Source: Amyloporia xantha (lineage: Eukaryota; Basidiomycota; Agaricomycetes; Polyporales; Adustoporiaceae). From it: a DNA stretch of 64,000 bases. The stretch is taken from NCBI GenBank assembly GCA_036971615.1, contig JAYKKR010000009.1, positions 1,178,001 through 1,242,000 on the forward strand, read 5' to 3'. This document shows, one piece after another, positions 37,283 to 49,122 of this stretch (the first letter of the stretch is position 1; each line of letters begins with the position of its first letter). Both the position numbers and the translations under genes were made by a program. The notes under the pieces were generated by a model, which saw only the letters and a program-made list of their open reading frames with translations, did no database searches and was not told the origin of the DNA.

Positions 37283-38534
37283 ATGTTACCTCGCATAAAC
37301 ACAGCTTCGCTCTGTCTGGCTTGCTCAGCCTCTCTACCCCCTCGCAAACCCACGAAAGCCAGACCCGATCATGACGACTCGAGCGAGACATTCCTGACAC
37401 CCTGCTGCCGCCGCCCCATCTGCCCCGCCTGTCTCCAGTCGAACCCCCGTCTGGCACGGTATAACCCCTGTCTGCACTGTCTAGGTGGCGTGGGCGCCGT
37501 TCGCGCGGGCAGGGCGAAGGCCGGTGCGGACGTACGTGATCGGACGCCGCGCGTGAACGTGGACGGCGGCGTGCAGGACGAGGACGTCTTTGTGCTCGGA
37601 GAAGATGATAACGACGACATGGAGGGCGATGAGGGGAGTACCGACTCGGACTCCCCTCCCCCAGTGACGCCTCCTCCTGCCTACGCCGCTAGCCCGCGTC
37701 CCGACCGCCCCTCACCAGATAACGATCTAAGTAGCATAGAAACGTCCAAAGACGTCCACCGCGTAGAGCAGCCAGCCACGGACCCTGCCGAGCCGAAACA
37801 CCCACCAGGCCCCTATCGATACTACATCAAGCCCACCGACACCCTCGTAGGCATCGCCCTCCGCTTCGGCGTCAACGTAAGTAATATCTTTCCTGAAACC
37901 CATCCCTGCCTAATCTGAACGCGCCATCCAGGACCGCCTCCTCTGCCGGCTCAACGGCCTCCCGCCCAGCACCCTCCGCACCACTCCGCACCTCCTCCAC
38001 ACCCGCACCTTCCTCACCCTCCCACCCACCGCCCGCGGCGCCGATCTCGCGAGCAGCAGCAGCAGCGCCGCTCACCCATCTTCCTCCTCCCACCTCGCCG
38101 CCCAGCGCTCCCGCGAGCGCGCGGAGAAGCGCTTCCAGACACTGACGAAAGAGACCGACTGGCGCGTCGCCAAGGCGTACGTCGCCGTCGCTGATCTCGA
38201 TGACGCACTCAGCGCTGATGGCGATGCTGATGCTGACCACAGCAAGGCGACGTCGATCGAGGGCGCGGCGGAGAAGACGCACGATAGCCTGCGGAAGCGG
38301 CACGTTTCCGGCGGCTCCGTGGATATGGGGGCCGGCATTGGTACGAGCGCCGCGGGTGGGCTGGAGGCGCGCGCCATAGGCCGCTATTTGGACGACGAGG
38401 AGTGGGAGGAGGGGGAGCGCAGGGTGGGACGGGGGGTCTCTATTCCGGCGTTCCCGCTTCTGCAAGCGGGCTTGCGGTCGATGAAGGCGGGAGGTGAGCA
38501 AGCAAGGAAGGCCTGGGGCCGGTGGCAGCAGTGA
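37283..38534 (+). CDS. Intracellular LysM-domain protein with an N-terminal CxxC zinc-binding-like cluster
   Basis: Two exons (37283-37876 and 37932-38534) give about 398 residues. The N-terminus MLPRINTASLCLACSASLPP and CCRRPICPACL..CLHC forms several cysteine pairs like a small treble-clef zinc site. After a long acidic and proline-rich linker comes a LysM-like segment, YRYYIKPTDTLVGIALRFGV, that continues across the intron as NDRLLCRLNGLPPSTLRT and LLHTRTFLTLPP. The C-terminal part has a helix (SRERAEKRFQTLTKETDWRV) and ends GEQARKAWGRWQQ. There is no signal peptide, so unlike secreted chitin-binding LysM effectors it should act inside the cell. Conserved LysM proteins of this plan occur in eukaryotes without a settled function. 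Confidence 0.8.
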
Positions 38535-38838
38535 CATGGTATGACTGTAGATTATTCACTATCTCGACCGTGGTTGACATTCACGCACGCATGTATCATT
38601 ATCATAGACAATCTGCTCTGATGTAATCGCACTTGCTGTATACATGGCAGGCGTCCTGCGTAGCCATTCTTCTAGGAGGGGTACAATACGTTTGCGCAAG
38701 ACGACAAGCAACACCCACAATACAATAAGCTTACAGCAAACTACACCAACTTCGGTACATAGGCATCAGGCGAATTGACCTCGTCATCACGATCGCCTGC
38801 CTCATGGCAACTGTCCCTGTCCCAAATGTCCGCATGAT
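38535..38838. other. Short intergenic spacer between convergent genes
   Basis: 3' ends of the LysM gene and the next minus-strand gene meet here. No gene seen. Confidence 0.5.
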
Positions 38839-40393
38839 TCAGCTCCCCTCCATCAGCTCCGCGTCCCTCCACAGCCCGCCGCGACACGCCCTCCGCATCT
38901 CCCTCCCCACCCATCCCGGATCGTTGATCTCCCACCTAACTTCCACGCCCGAGCCCCCGATCAGCTCGCTCAACCCGTCCTCCGCATCCTCGTCCGTCCG
39001 CGCAACGCAAAACGGTACGCCCACCGCGGCGAGCAGGAACGACAGCGTATCGATCGTGGTGACCCTACGAATATCGGTCCTGGGTAAAGGACACCCATCC
39101 TTGAAGAGCACGCCGTGCAGGCGCTCGATGTCCTCTGGCGACGGACCCCAGGTGTTGTCATTCACCGTGTCTCTGCACTTTCCGTGATCAACCTGCACGT
39201 CCTTGAAGCCCAGGGAGAACAGCAGATGCCACCCCTCCTGCCCCGCCTTCGGGAAGACATCGCAGCGCTCGACGCTAGGGCACGTCACGGGCGAGTATAT
39301 GCGGTACAAGATGGTGAAGTCATACTCGACGCCAAGCCGACGCAGGTGGCGATTGTACCTGAAGTGTATGTCAACTGCGGCGGGCATCGTAGGTGAGTAT
39401 ATGCGCGTCAAGACCTCCGCCTCGCCGATCAGATTAGTCTGCATGCCGCGTGATCAAGCATAGCCCCTTCGCGTTGAAGTAACGAGCTCACCGTGTCGCC
39501 CACATCCTCCAGTGCTATGTACAGTGGGACGACACCATTTGTTACTGCCGCCTGCTCCCGCATATCCAAGGAAGTACCAGCAAGCACGGCTTCGACCCCA
39601 GTGCAGATCTGCATGAGGAGCGGATCTAGCGGTATGCATGTATGCTCGTCCAGTTTTTGCTGCAGAATGCTGTTGGTATCCGTGCGCTGTTGGATGTATA
39701 CCTGCCAAGCATCGGATTCCACAGGACTTATCAGGTGGAAAAAAGCCGCGGCCTGTTCACGCGGGTGCGAAGAGCTGCTCGGGCCCGGCGCGAGGGCTTT
39801 CCACTCGTGCTTCTTGCGGTTTCGCTTGATGTACTCGTCTACCGCGCTTATCGGCACCAAGACCAGATCTGTAGGTGTATGTGAGCTATCACGCACCGAT
39901 ACTACGAAGCCATTCTCACGGATATCTGGGTCCTTTCTGAATATGGGGTTGTCGCAGGTAAAGTCTCCAGGTTTGAGGACTTTGCCGTCTCCTGCGAGGC
40001 GCTGTATGTGGACGTCTTCTGATCCGTGCGAATCCGCAATGATTGATGAACGTACCCAAGACATAAGGGGAATGCACAGTATGTCCTCGATACGCTTCAT
40101 GATGTACAACTGAAGGAAGTGAGCTCGCTATGCCCTAGCGCTAGGTGGCTCAACTGTGGACTCACCACACTATCCAGTCCGCTCCATGGTACCTCGATGA
40201 AATCATCTCCATTTTGATTCGACGCCCGGATGGCGGTGGTTGCAGAGTAGTCGAAGCCGGTGACCACAATCTTCGGTGCTGGTCGTTGCCTCTCGTCTAC
40301 TGTGTTCGATTTCAGATGATTGTTGGATAACTGCAGGGTCCCGAAGGTACGCTCGGTGATGCGGCTAGTAGTGTTCCGAACCTCAGTTGCCAT
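38839..40393 (-). CDS. Unknown protein, likely soluble, about 480 residues
   Basis: ATG at 40393 gives MATEVRNTTSRITERTFGTL; the longer open frame upstream starts only with TTG. Exon 1 ends near IEVPWSGLDSV. A second exon begins LYIMKRIEDILCIPLMSWVR and carries PGDFTCDNPIFRKDPDIREN, VLVPISAVDEYIKRNRKKHEW and VPLYIALEDVGDT. A third, starting near 39440, has TNLIGEAEVLTRIYSPTMPA, LRRLGVEYDFTILYRIYSP and IDTLSFLLAAVGVPFCVART, and ends at 38839. There is no signal peptide or membrane helix. I recognise no domain. The tidy frame across introns of about 60 nt and the absence of stops support a real gene. Confidence 0.66.
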
Positions 40394-41337
40394 GATAGTG
40401 GTGAGAGCAGGGAAAGGCAACGGGCAGGTTTGGTTGACCAGCGACCAGGATAGGGCATTTTATAAGCAGAGATGGCGGGGGTAGCTTCAATGCCTATGTC
40501 AAGTTCCTTCCGGTACAAGGTTCCAGACCCTGTCCAGTGTAGAAAGTGTAGAAACCTCTCGGCTATCTCGGAGGAGGAGGGCAGCCTGCGGCATGACATG
40601 GCTTCATTTCTAGGCTGTCGATCGATCGAGTATCGTGCCAAGCTGTTCCTTCTTATGGCTGGTGCGTATCTGCTGCTGTCGTAAGGACTCACTTATTCAA
40701 TATCTCAATATACTGTCTCATCTTCAGAGCTCTATAATTGCGACCTGAGCTGCACTCACGCCTGAGGCAGACGCGACGAAGAATCAAGACCCTTCACTCT
40801 CTCCGGCCCCACTCTTATACAGAGTGAATGCTTCTTCCTCGGGCTTCTCGGGCTCATCCTCCTGCCCATCGTCTTCTTGTCACCGGTCATCAATGGCGGC
40901 TCGACGCAAGATCATCGACATCACAATAACAGACAATAGCCACAAATACTGGATACCTATCCCGAAATGTGCACGAAATGAATCAGTTGAACTCTATGAT
41001 CTGCTCTATAGCGAACCCGCGTGTTCATGCCTGTTAAACCAGGTTAAACCCCCACGTTCCGCCTCCCCCTCTATGTTCTTCTCTGTCTCAGGAGGAGGAT
41101 TGTGGGTATCAAGCTTCGGGAGTGGGCGCCGGATACTCGACCGACGCGATCACGTGGTACTGGGTATGAGTGCTTACGTCGTCGCGCGTCCAGTCGCGTC
41201 TCACCCGCCCACTCAAATTTGGGAATCAGTTCTTCGTCTGCGTTTTATTGCCCGCGAGGGTAGCACCCTTATGCAGACAATGTGTACATGCTTAGCCAAA
41301 TATACTTTAGACTATGTCTAGTTGCCCCGACATACGC
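40394..41337. other. Intergenic region with a possible coding relic
   Basis: No complete gene is supported. It contains a short minus-strand relic at 40784-40948 (see separate entry) and the 5' flank of the gene ending at 40393. Confidence 0.4.
40784..40948 (-). pseudogene. Possible relic of a small membrane protein C-terminus
   Basis: After a plausible acceptor (TATCCAG) the minus strand reads YLWLLSVIVMSMILRRAAID, a membrane helix, then a stop codon TGA, and after it in the same frame an acidic tail EDDGQEDEPEKPEEEAFTLY ending in a stop at 40784. Helix plus acidic tail looks like a genuine C-terminus broken by one nonsense change. No upstream exons were found. Confidence 0.22.
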
Positions 41338-41894
41338 CTAGGAGATGTGAGGGGGAGAGTGACCAGCAATCGCCAACTGGACTGCAATGCGTATGAGGGT
41401 ATGAACATTTTATGCACCTCCAGCAAAAAGACTGCCCGAAGGGAATAGATAGACTTCCGAGCGTGCTCTTGCTCTCGCACCTGCACTTGTGACACCCGCG
41501 GAGCTGCCAGACCCGAAGAGCCCAATACTAGTGCATCCGAAAGGACGTAGGCCTGTGTATGACTGGGCAATGGAACATTTAGGTTAAAAATACAGAGTCG
41601 CTGTACCAGCTAGGCATTGGTACAGATTACAATGGTCCCTACATCTCCCTCGAAACCCAATATTACCTGATGCTGAATAATGGGGTTACCGGACTTGACT
41701 CCCGACTGCCCTACGTTGTCAATAAACTGGCCAGTCGATGCAACATACATCTATTCTCCCAATACAGTTAACGGAATGAAATACCAGCCACGCTGAACTG
41801 CGGAAGAGCGATTTGATCTAAGCTATCCGCAGACGTCGAATCTGTGGCACCCTCTTCACCATGGAGCAGTAAACCGCTCGGATTGTTGTGACAT
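41338..41894 (-). other. Coding-like patch, possible small multi-exon gene
   Basis: The minus strand has several protein-like stretches in neighbouring frames: CHNNPSGLLLHGEEG and DQIALPQFSVAG near 41800-41900, then FIDNVGQSGVKSGNPIIQHQ before a GTAATA donor near 41668, then FGCTSIGLFGSGSSAGVTSA and SEVYLFPSGSLFAG. A 36 nt GTGCAT-TTGCAG intron would add VQLAIAGHSPPHIS and a stop at 41338. A TATA-like ATATAAAAT lies at 41927-41935. I could not build one continuous frame, so either exon borders escape me or the gene has decayed. The family is unknown. Confidence 0.25.
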
Positions 41895-41950
41895 CGCGCA
41901 CAGAAGCTAGTTGTAGTGGACGATGGATTTTATATCTGTGCACAGCTGCA

Positions 41951-44534
41951 TCACGATGAATGAAGGAACGTCTGCAACTGCGAGAAGTTCAGGAACTTTT
42001 GAACATTCTCAATTTGATGATGACAACTCACATATTCCTCGTAATGATGCAACACCTCCCTCAGCTGTTTCCTGGAAATGTCGGCTCTGAACAATATCTC
42101 GTCGTCTGTGCACTTTCCGTCGAAAAACTGGTTAATCCTGGGGAGAAATGATAAGTTTATGTGGGATTCGCAGTTGTGGCAACGCTTACTTTTCGAACCG
42201 CCTCGCAATATCTCTATCCTTGTATTCAGACATCGCCGCAAGCCAGAGTCTTTCTAGGCGCGTCGCACGAGCAGGATCGCTTATCATCGATGAATACGGA
42301 TTGTTGTCTTCACTGCGGTACCAGTCTTCTCGTCCAAACTCTTCTCCAGATGATCCGACATCATCGTCGTAAACTTCGTCTCGGTACTTCTCCGTCGCGC
42401 CGTCAGATGGTGCATCGTTAGGCTGACTCTTGTCGTTGGTGAACTGCCTAGCTTGCTTTCGAGCGCTCTTTGGCGAAAAGGAAAGCCAGTTCACTCCAAG
42501 ACTTGATTCGGAAGTCGGTTCAAATGTCAGAGCCCCCTTGGTCTCATCACCGAGTACTGTATTCTCTGATGAGGTCAACTCCTCCTTGAAGTCTCTGCTC
42601 CTGTCTCGGGCACGAAGGCGCTCTCGCTTCGCACGTGCCATCTCGAACTTCATCCTCACTCTGTCTTTGAGCTCTTCCGTGGCGACGATGCGTATTCGCA
42701 GATGAAGCGTGGTCAGAAGATCCCGCTTGAGCATCCACACCACCACATCCTGGTAGAGCGGTACGAGGTCCTTCGATCGAACGACTGTCGCGTAGAAGTG
42801 GTTTGCGCTCTGCTGGTGAGTCGCCATAGAGACCATAGAGAGTATCTGTGGGAGCGGAGGCACGTTGACGTTCGGGAACGCACGGTCAAACTCACTAGCC
42901 AGGTCGCATAACCTAGGGCCACATTCCGAACCAGGTCACTACAGAAGATAACGTGAAAATCGAATGACGTACGGTGCGCTCAGCTTTTGCGGGACGGCGA
43001 ATATTGTCTTCAGGCCGGGGTGAACGACATCGACCAGCTTTGCCCGTTTGTGATGCACAAGCCACCGCACGATAGGATATACTTCAGTCTCAAGATTCCA
43101 GTCAAGAAGACTCGCCATGTCAGCGAGCCTGGAAGAAAGGAATCTCAGCATCCCTGATAGTCCACGTCTTTGTACTTGATGACGCACGAGAGTGAAATAG
43201 AGGCAAGATCCAAAAATTTGAATAGTTGTTCCGCCTGTTCTCCGTCTTCCGCCGGCAGGTAGGGCGTACTCATATACTGCTCGTATCTTCGATCGTCGTC
43301 ATCATTCAATAGCAACAGACCCTTCCATGGTAGAAACTGAGGTAGTTTGCTGGAGAAGTCTGCGTCACCCCGTACGTTTATGAAACCAGATTCGCCCTCT
43401 TGTTCTGCAGAAACAGCATCATACTCGTCTCCTGGGTGAAGAAGCGAGTCGAGATACGAAGGCAGCTGAAGTTCAAAGGGAAGGTCATTTAGTGTGATTC
43501 GTGCAACTGACTCTTCCTTGACGGCCTCATAGAGCGCCTTCATAGCTGGTGCAAGTGACGATACTTTGAGAGCCTCTTGCATATAATCACTGTATGGATC
43601 GCCTGCGATTTATTAATTGTGGAAATTTGGGTAGCTCCAGTCAATACTGACCTTTTCTTCGAAATTCGTCTTTCAGTGTGCCAAGTATATCGCATTCAGT
43701 TTCGACGAAATTACGCAGCACCTGCTCCTGATAAAGAACAGCAGTGACTGCGAAGGCTATATGTTCATAAATAGCGTCAAAATATTTCCAGACGACGCCG
43801 GATGAAGAGGAAGAGGGATCAGGTCGGTCAAGAACAAGAACGAAGTGAAATGTCCGGAGCCATGAAGAGTCAGGAGATGTTCTGTTGCCGTGATTAGGTC
43901 TCTCGGGTGTGAGAGACTTCTCCATAGGTTGAGGTGTCTCCCCTTTTCTTGACCCTCTTCCCCGAGGTGCAACCTTCACTTTATCCTCCTTGAATCGCCA
44001 TGCGTCATCCGAATCTGCACACACGGGATGTCCCACGAAAGCGAGATCGTCTACGACCAGCCCAAATTTTTGGTGACACATGGAGGTTGGGGGACATAAT
44101 GACCCGGCCAGGAACTCTGACGAGTAGCCCAGAACGCTGTCATATTCGATGTCCATCGGACAAGCTGCGTTGCCATCAGGGGTGCCAGGATCACTAGTTG
44201 AGTCTTGAGACGGAGAGGCCCTTCTCGACGCAGGATGAGAACGCGAGTGCGAAACAGACCTGCGACGAAGCGCACTCGGTCTTCTCCTCCAGAGATAGCT
44301 TTCATCCTCCCCGCCGACTGAGTAATCCGGACACGCCTTCGAGTCTTCGGCTGGATTTTCTGGCGCATTCGCGGCTCTCCATGGATTATCACCATGAATG
44401 CAAGTAATATCGGGTTTTGGCCTGGGACGAGCAAGCCTGATAGAAGACTCTGGAGAGGGAGGCCATTGGTAGACCAGACTGGAGCCTTTGGCAGAAGACG
44501 TTACGAGTAAGATTGCGATGAGAGTCTCGCACAT
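41951..44534 (-). CDS. NPR3: NPR3-like nitrogen permease regulator (GATOR1/SEACIT subunit)
   Basis: ATG at 44534 begins MCETLIAILLVTSSAKGSSL followed by VYQWPP, the hallmark longin-type N-terminus of Npr3. Further signatures are DSVLGYSSEFLAGSLCPPTS, FGLVVDDLAFVGHPVC, LRTFHFVLVLDRPDPSSSS and YEHIAFAVTAVLYQEQ. Then come LPPYLDSLLH-type residues (LQLPSYLDSLLHP), LPWKGLLLLNDD, VYPIVRWLVHHKRAKLVDVV and, near the end, YQDVVVWMLKRDLLTTLHLR, FFDGKCTDDEILFRADISRK and QLREVLHHYEEYV. The protein restrains TORC1 when amino acids are low, acting with Npr2 at the vacuole. Introns are short; a variable acidic insert precedes the final domain. No damage seen. Confidence 0.87.
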
Positions 44535-46939
44535 AGTCCGATAATGGCACGCGCCGCTAGTGAGATACAGCAGATCCTTGTATCAATGCCGAATTCGAAT
44601 GAATTTCCTGAAGTCGAGCGTTAACGGTACAATTGCAGACTACAATCTTCAAACGGTCGAAATGCAATCGAAATGTAATCGCAACCGTAATGATGATCGA
44701 CCAGGCAGTAACGTGGGCGCTAAATAAACAAGCTCCCGACTCGAGCTCTTCCTACTACGACGAGGAATTTGACGCCAATCGCTTCGAAATACCTACCAAC
44801 ACCTCTTGAACTATGCGATCAAATCATCGATGATTTATGGACGATCTTTTTGCTCAAAGCGTCTAGTCCTACGTGTCGTTCCTGACTCCCGAGTCACCAC
44901 AGATCGCGCGCGTATGTTGGCTTAGCCTCCCAGTGTTGGCCATGGATTGTGTAGCGACATTTTGAAGTCGATACATGAAACGACTTCGGATGTACAGTGC
45001 TGTTTTTCCATATGTGCACACTCTCATTGTAGCGAAACTTGAGACGGTACGTGAGCTTTTGACCTTGCTGAAGAATGCCTCGCTCTCACAGCTCAGCCAC
45101 GTTTGGGAACAACATGAGGACCGAGCGAGATGTGGATACAGTCGCGGCTTTGGCATGGTCAAGGATATTCGATCGGAGTTGCTAAAGCTCAGACTTGCAA
45201 GTTCGTCGTATGTGTGCCTTGAACCGTATTGACATCCACTTCACCTGATACCATACTGTACCAAGCGGCGCGCTCATTCCTATCACAGGGCGTTTTGTGC
45301 GTTGGGACGCGAGGCGAAGAGTATATTGTGGTCAGCAGCTCACCTGAGACACGAGGAAGGTGTCACGCAGCCTCTGCTTATCGAAGCCACATTTGAGACA
45401 GCCACAACTCATAGAGGCGATCGCTGAAACGACACTCAATGTTCATCACCATGATTGCTCCGCAGCTGAATGAGAATTGAACTCTCGCCTTGACACTGCA
45501 TGTAGCCAGCGCTGGGATCATGCTGGCTCCGAGCACGCACAAGTGGCAAGGAGAATAGCTGCACACCTTGATTGATCACCGGCTCACCACTGACATCTAT
45601 CTGTTCTGCAGTCCGGGATACGACTCAGCTCGATCTATCTTGTACATTCTGCTTATAAATGACTAATGCTGGGTGGTCGTATTTGTCTGTGATCCCGACA
45701 TTATGTTTATTCTCTTCCTCCACAACTGTACCTCTCTTATAGGTCCCTACTTTGCTCAACAATCCTAGATTCCAACAGGTGTACTTCCCAGTTTCTCGAA
45801 AAGTAGGCCGACATACTTGCGTTGTAGTCATCGAGTGTCATGAGGTCTACTTCATCTTAACTTTCTATTGCGACTATTCAAGCTCGAAAATGCAACGCAG
45901 CCTGTCACCATACCTTGACTATCTCACACACAGTTGACGATGTCACAGGGACCGATATGGCAAAGCCTCGTATGAATGAACATGGAGACGCCTCCGTGCG
46001 CGTAAGTACCCCGAAACGCATTGCTGCAACGAGGGCTGACTCATGTCAGATCCAGATGTTCGGTGTGTACATATGCAACAACAGTACGTGAATAAATGCT
46101 ACCGTACGTTCTGGGAATTCAAGTCAATATCATTCCAGGCTCCTGGTCACTGCAGTATGTACCAGAAACGAACTTCTCGACTCATTTAACAAATATTGTC
46201 CTTCTCGTGCTATATAGTCCTGGACGCCGGAAATGTAGCGCGTCATCATGTCATGCACTTACGACCTTCAGCCTTCCTCTAGGGGCCGAGCGGAGTGCTG
46301 CAGGCAGAAGTCCAGTGATGAATGCTTCTGATTTCCGCGGCCTCGAGTAGTAGGTGCGGAGTAAGATCATGTCATTTTCCTTGTACCGTATACCTTCATG
46401 TATAACTGCCTAAGCTACCAAAGCTCTGGTAAGCAACGCTCTTGCCTCAATGATTCAGGGAGCCTTTCACAGCAACTGTTTGATTATATTCAGGCTGAAC
46501 TAGCCTCTCTGTGACAACGCGGGCTCTAGAAGCTCATGTCGTCACTCAGGAGCAATTCACTCTCGGACCGGAGTTGCACGTCGACATAAGAAGCTTGACG
46601 GCCACAGGCGGAAATGTCTCAATTCTGAGCCATGGAGGCCTTCCTTGCTAGGCTCAAATATCACATCATGTCCTGGCTGTCTTTCGGTAGGTATTATCAT
46701 GGCTTATGTCGCCTTTGTTTCAGAAGGAATTATTGACCTCTGTCTCCAGGATGCACTCGAATAGAGTCTCATGCAGTTGAGCAGACCATGGAGTGGGTAT
46801 CAGTTCTAGCAATAGTGTCATACTGCGTCTGACGATAACTGAGCGTTAGTACATTCAACCGCTCTCCTGCGGGAATCGTGTGCAGGTGATTTTGTTACCT
46901 ATTGATGGAATGCAATTTTAGGATGCTCACTGTGCTCTG
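44535..46939. other. Long gene-poor region with an F-box relic
   Basis: About 2.4 kb between divergent NPR3 and the caspase-domain gene. Apart from the F-box relic at 44787-45232 I see no gene; 45.3-46.9 kb shows only short random frames. Confidence 0.45.
44787..45232 (+). pseudogene. Decayed F-box gene
   Basis: The plus strand reads LPTPLELCDQIIDDLWTI, then LLKASSPTCRS, a TGA stop, and LPSHHR. Intact basidiomycete F-box proteins have LP.ELCD.IIDHLW and LTCRSWLP here, so the TGA sits where tryptophan TGG is expected. Downstream a frame from 44975 (YVHTLIVAKLETVRELLTLL, then KNASLSQLSHVW) resembles the following LRR part but lies in another frame. No start codon suits the F-box frame. One nonsense change and loss of frame suggest a pseudogene. 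Confidence 0.5.
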
Positions 46940-49122
46940 ATGACTAGTGACCAACAGAGTCCAGCGTGCGTCGTGTTTGTATGCGTGTGGGGAAGATCTG
47001 CTCGTTAACATCGCTCCATCGCATACCAGCAACTCTACACAACTTTTTGCTCTAATCATTGGCATCAACAAATACACAAGTTTGCAAATACCTCCATTAA
47101 GAGGCGCAGTTCCCGATGCCAACGCTGTGCAACAATTTTTGGAGAGTAATCTGGGTGTGCCGACTGAGCACATTAGAAGCCTTCGAGACAAAGAAGCCAC
47201 ACGGGAGACGATCATCCACGCATTCCATGCGCTAGCGGAGGACGAGCGCATACATCATGGAGATGCTATTTTAGTGTATTTTGCAGGACACGGCAGTTCG
47301 ATCATGGCGCCAGCAGGATGGGAAGCACCTAGAATCGAGACACTGCTTCCACATGACCACGATCCCAGTGATGACAATGGAGTCCATTCGATACCAGATC
47401 GTACCATATCTGCTCTATTAAACAGGCTCGCCGATCGGAAAGGTGACAACATCGTGAGTACCTTCCTTGCGATTCACAGACGCGCTCATTGATATTCGGT
47501 TTTGCAGACTGTGATCCTCGATTGTTGCCATTCAGGCTCAGGGACTCGCACTGGTGACTATGATAGCCAGTATACAATTCGCGGTGTTGACAGCTCGGAG
47601 GTTATGCCTCTCAACGTTGACAAGGAAGTCCTTGATGCATCCGGTTCCCGTGCTATCCAATTTCCTGGATTTGCTTATGGTGGCTTGCGCTCACACGTGC
47701 TCATTGCAGCATGCGCTGCTGGAGAGAGCGCACAGGAATATCGAGGGAGAGGAGTATTCACAAGGGCGTTCCTTCAGGCATTGTTGGCAATGGGTGCAGA
47801 TAGGATCACGTATAGGGAGCTCATTCAGCGCATCCCGGAGTTACATGGGTATGTTTGAGTGTCGCGTCACATTGAAGCTCATTACTCACGTCCGTCCAGT
47901 CAAAATCCTCAATGCGAGGGTTTCAACCAGGACCGTATTCTCTTCAATGAGCGAGCCATTGTTCGAAATACGGGACGCATCTTTCTCAAAGTCCACAAAG
48001 TGGGCGAGGATTATATCATGGATGGTGGAAGCGTTCATGGAATCACCGTCGGGACCAGATTCGCCCTATATGAAGACATGGATGGCTCATCGCTGCTCGG
48101 CTACCTTGTTACCACTGTGACCGATGCTTATAGCGCAACCCTGGATTTAGCACCAGATAGTCCTTCCTTTGTGCTCGACCATACGGGTCACGCGCTTCAA
48201 GTTCGAGCCGGTGCAGAGGAAGGTCTGCATGTACACATCGGCACCGGCGAACAACTGGCTATGACGTTTCGAAAAGTCATGCAGGAACTGCAGAATCACG
48301 AAGCTGGTCATCAAATACTTCACCTTGTGACCCGAGAACGGGCAGAGCTCGATGTCGCTTTGGAACATGGACGTATTGTCTTCAATATTCTGGACGGCCT
48401 GGTCACAAGATTCGGACTGATACGTATACCTTTCGATATTGCACCTGATGTCGACGACATCTGTCGAGTGCTGAATGCAGCAGCGCATTACTTCTGGCAC
48501 TTGCGTCGTAGTAGCCAGTCAGAAATTCTTCGTCAGAAGATCGGCGTGGAGTTCACGAAGCTCGTGCAGCTTGATGAATACGATGACTTCCTCATGCCTA
48601 TTCTCCGTCCCGACTCATCCAACCTTATTCATGATGGCGTTGTCGATCTTTGTGTGGACAATTCCATGTACGGCATCAAAATCACCAATGACACAGAATA
48701 TGCTCTATTTCCCTCCGTCTTCTTTTTCGATAATAGCGATCTGACTATCCGTGGGTCTGTTTTTCTGTTGGCTGCTGTTACCAGGCTGACAATACTGTCG
48801 TCCAGAATCCTCCTATCTTCCACCCACCTCAGGAGGCAATGTTGACCCTCCGCTGCCACCAGGTAGCTCTTTAACCATTGGCTACGGTTCTGGCGGTGCC
48901 GCACCCTTTACATATTTTTTGAGGGACGGACAAGACGTTGATGTAGGATTCCTGAAGTTGTTCCTTTCCACGGAACCAATCGACTTGTCACACATGGTCC
49001 AGCGCTCGCCCTTCGGTTTTGACGGGGCGCGCTCTAACACGGCCTATGAAGACGATTCAGCCAAGCCGACATGGGAGACTGTTATTATCACGGTGGTCCA
49101 GAGACGCTTGGTCCCTATATGA
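46940..49122 (+). CDS. Caspase-domain (peptidase C14, metacaspase-like) protein
   Basis: ATG at 46940 starts MTSDQQSPA; a 64 nt intron (GTGCGT to CCAG, 46966-47029) joins NSTQLFALIIGINKYTSL. The catalytic pair is visible: histidine in ILVYFAGHGS near 47290 and cysteine in VILDCCHSGSGTR near 47525, followed by HVLIAACAAGESAQEY and GVFTRAFLQALL. The second half (FNQDRILFNERAIV, EDYIMDGGSVHGITVGTRFA, SLTIGYGSGGAAPFTYFLRD) is a C-terminal extension common in agaricomycete caspase proteins, of unknown role. Introns begin at 47454, 47849 and about 48752. Such proteins cleave after basic residues or have adaptor roles in regulated cell death; which applies here is not known. The protein is cytosolic by sequence. 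Confidence 0.83.

Noticed and set aside
40824..41321. 165-codon plus-strand frame
   Set aside because: It begins in serine-rich low complexity and has no family resemblance; the minus strand looks more coding-like.
46947..47492. GTG start for the caspase gene
   Set aside because: A spliced ATG start at 46940 with a GTGCGT donor gives MTSDQQSPA joined to NSTQLFALIIG, which fits the family better.
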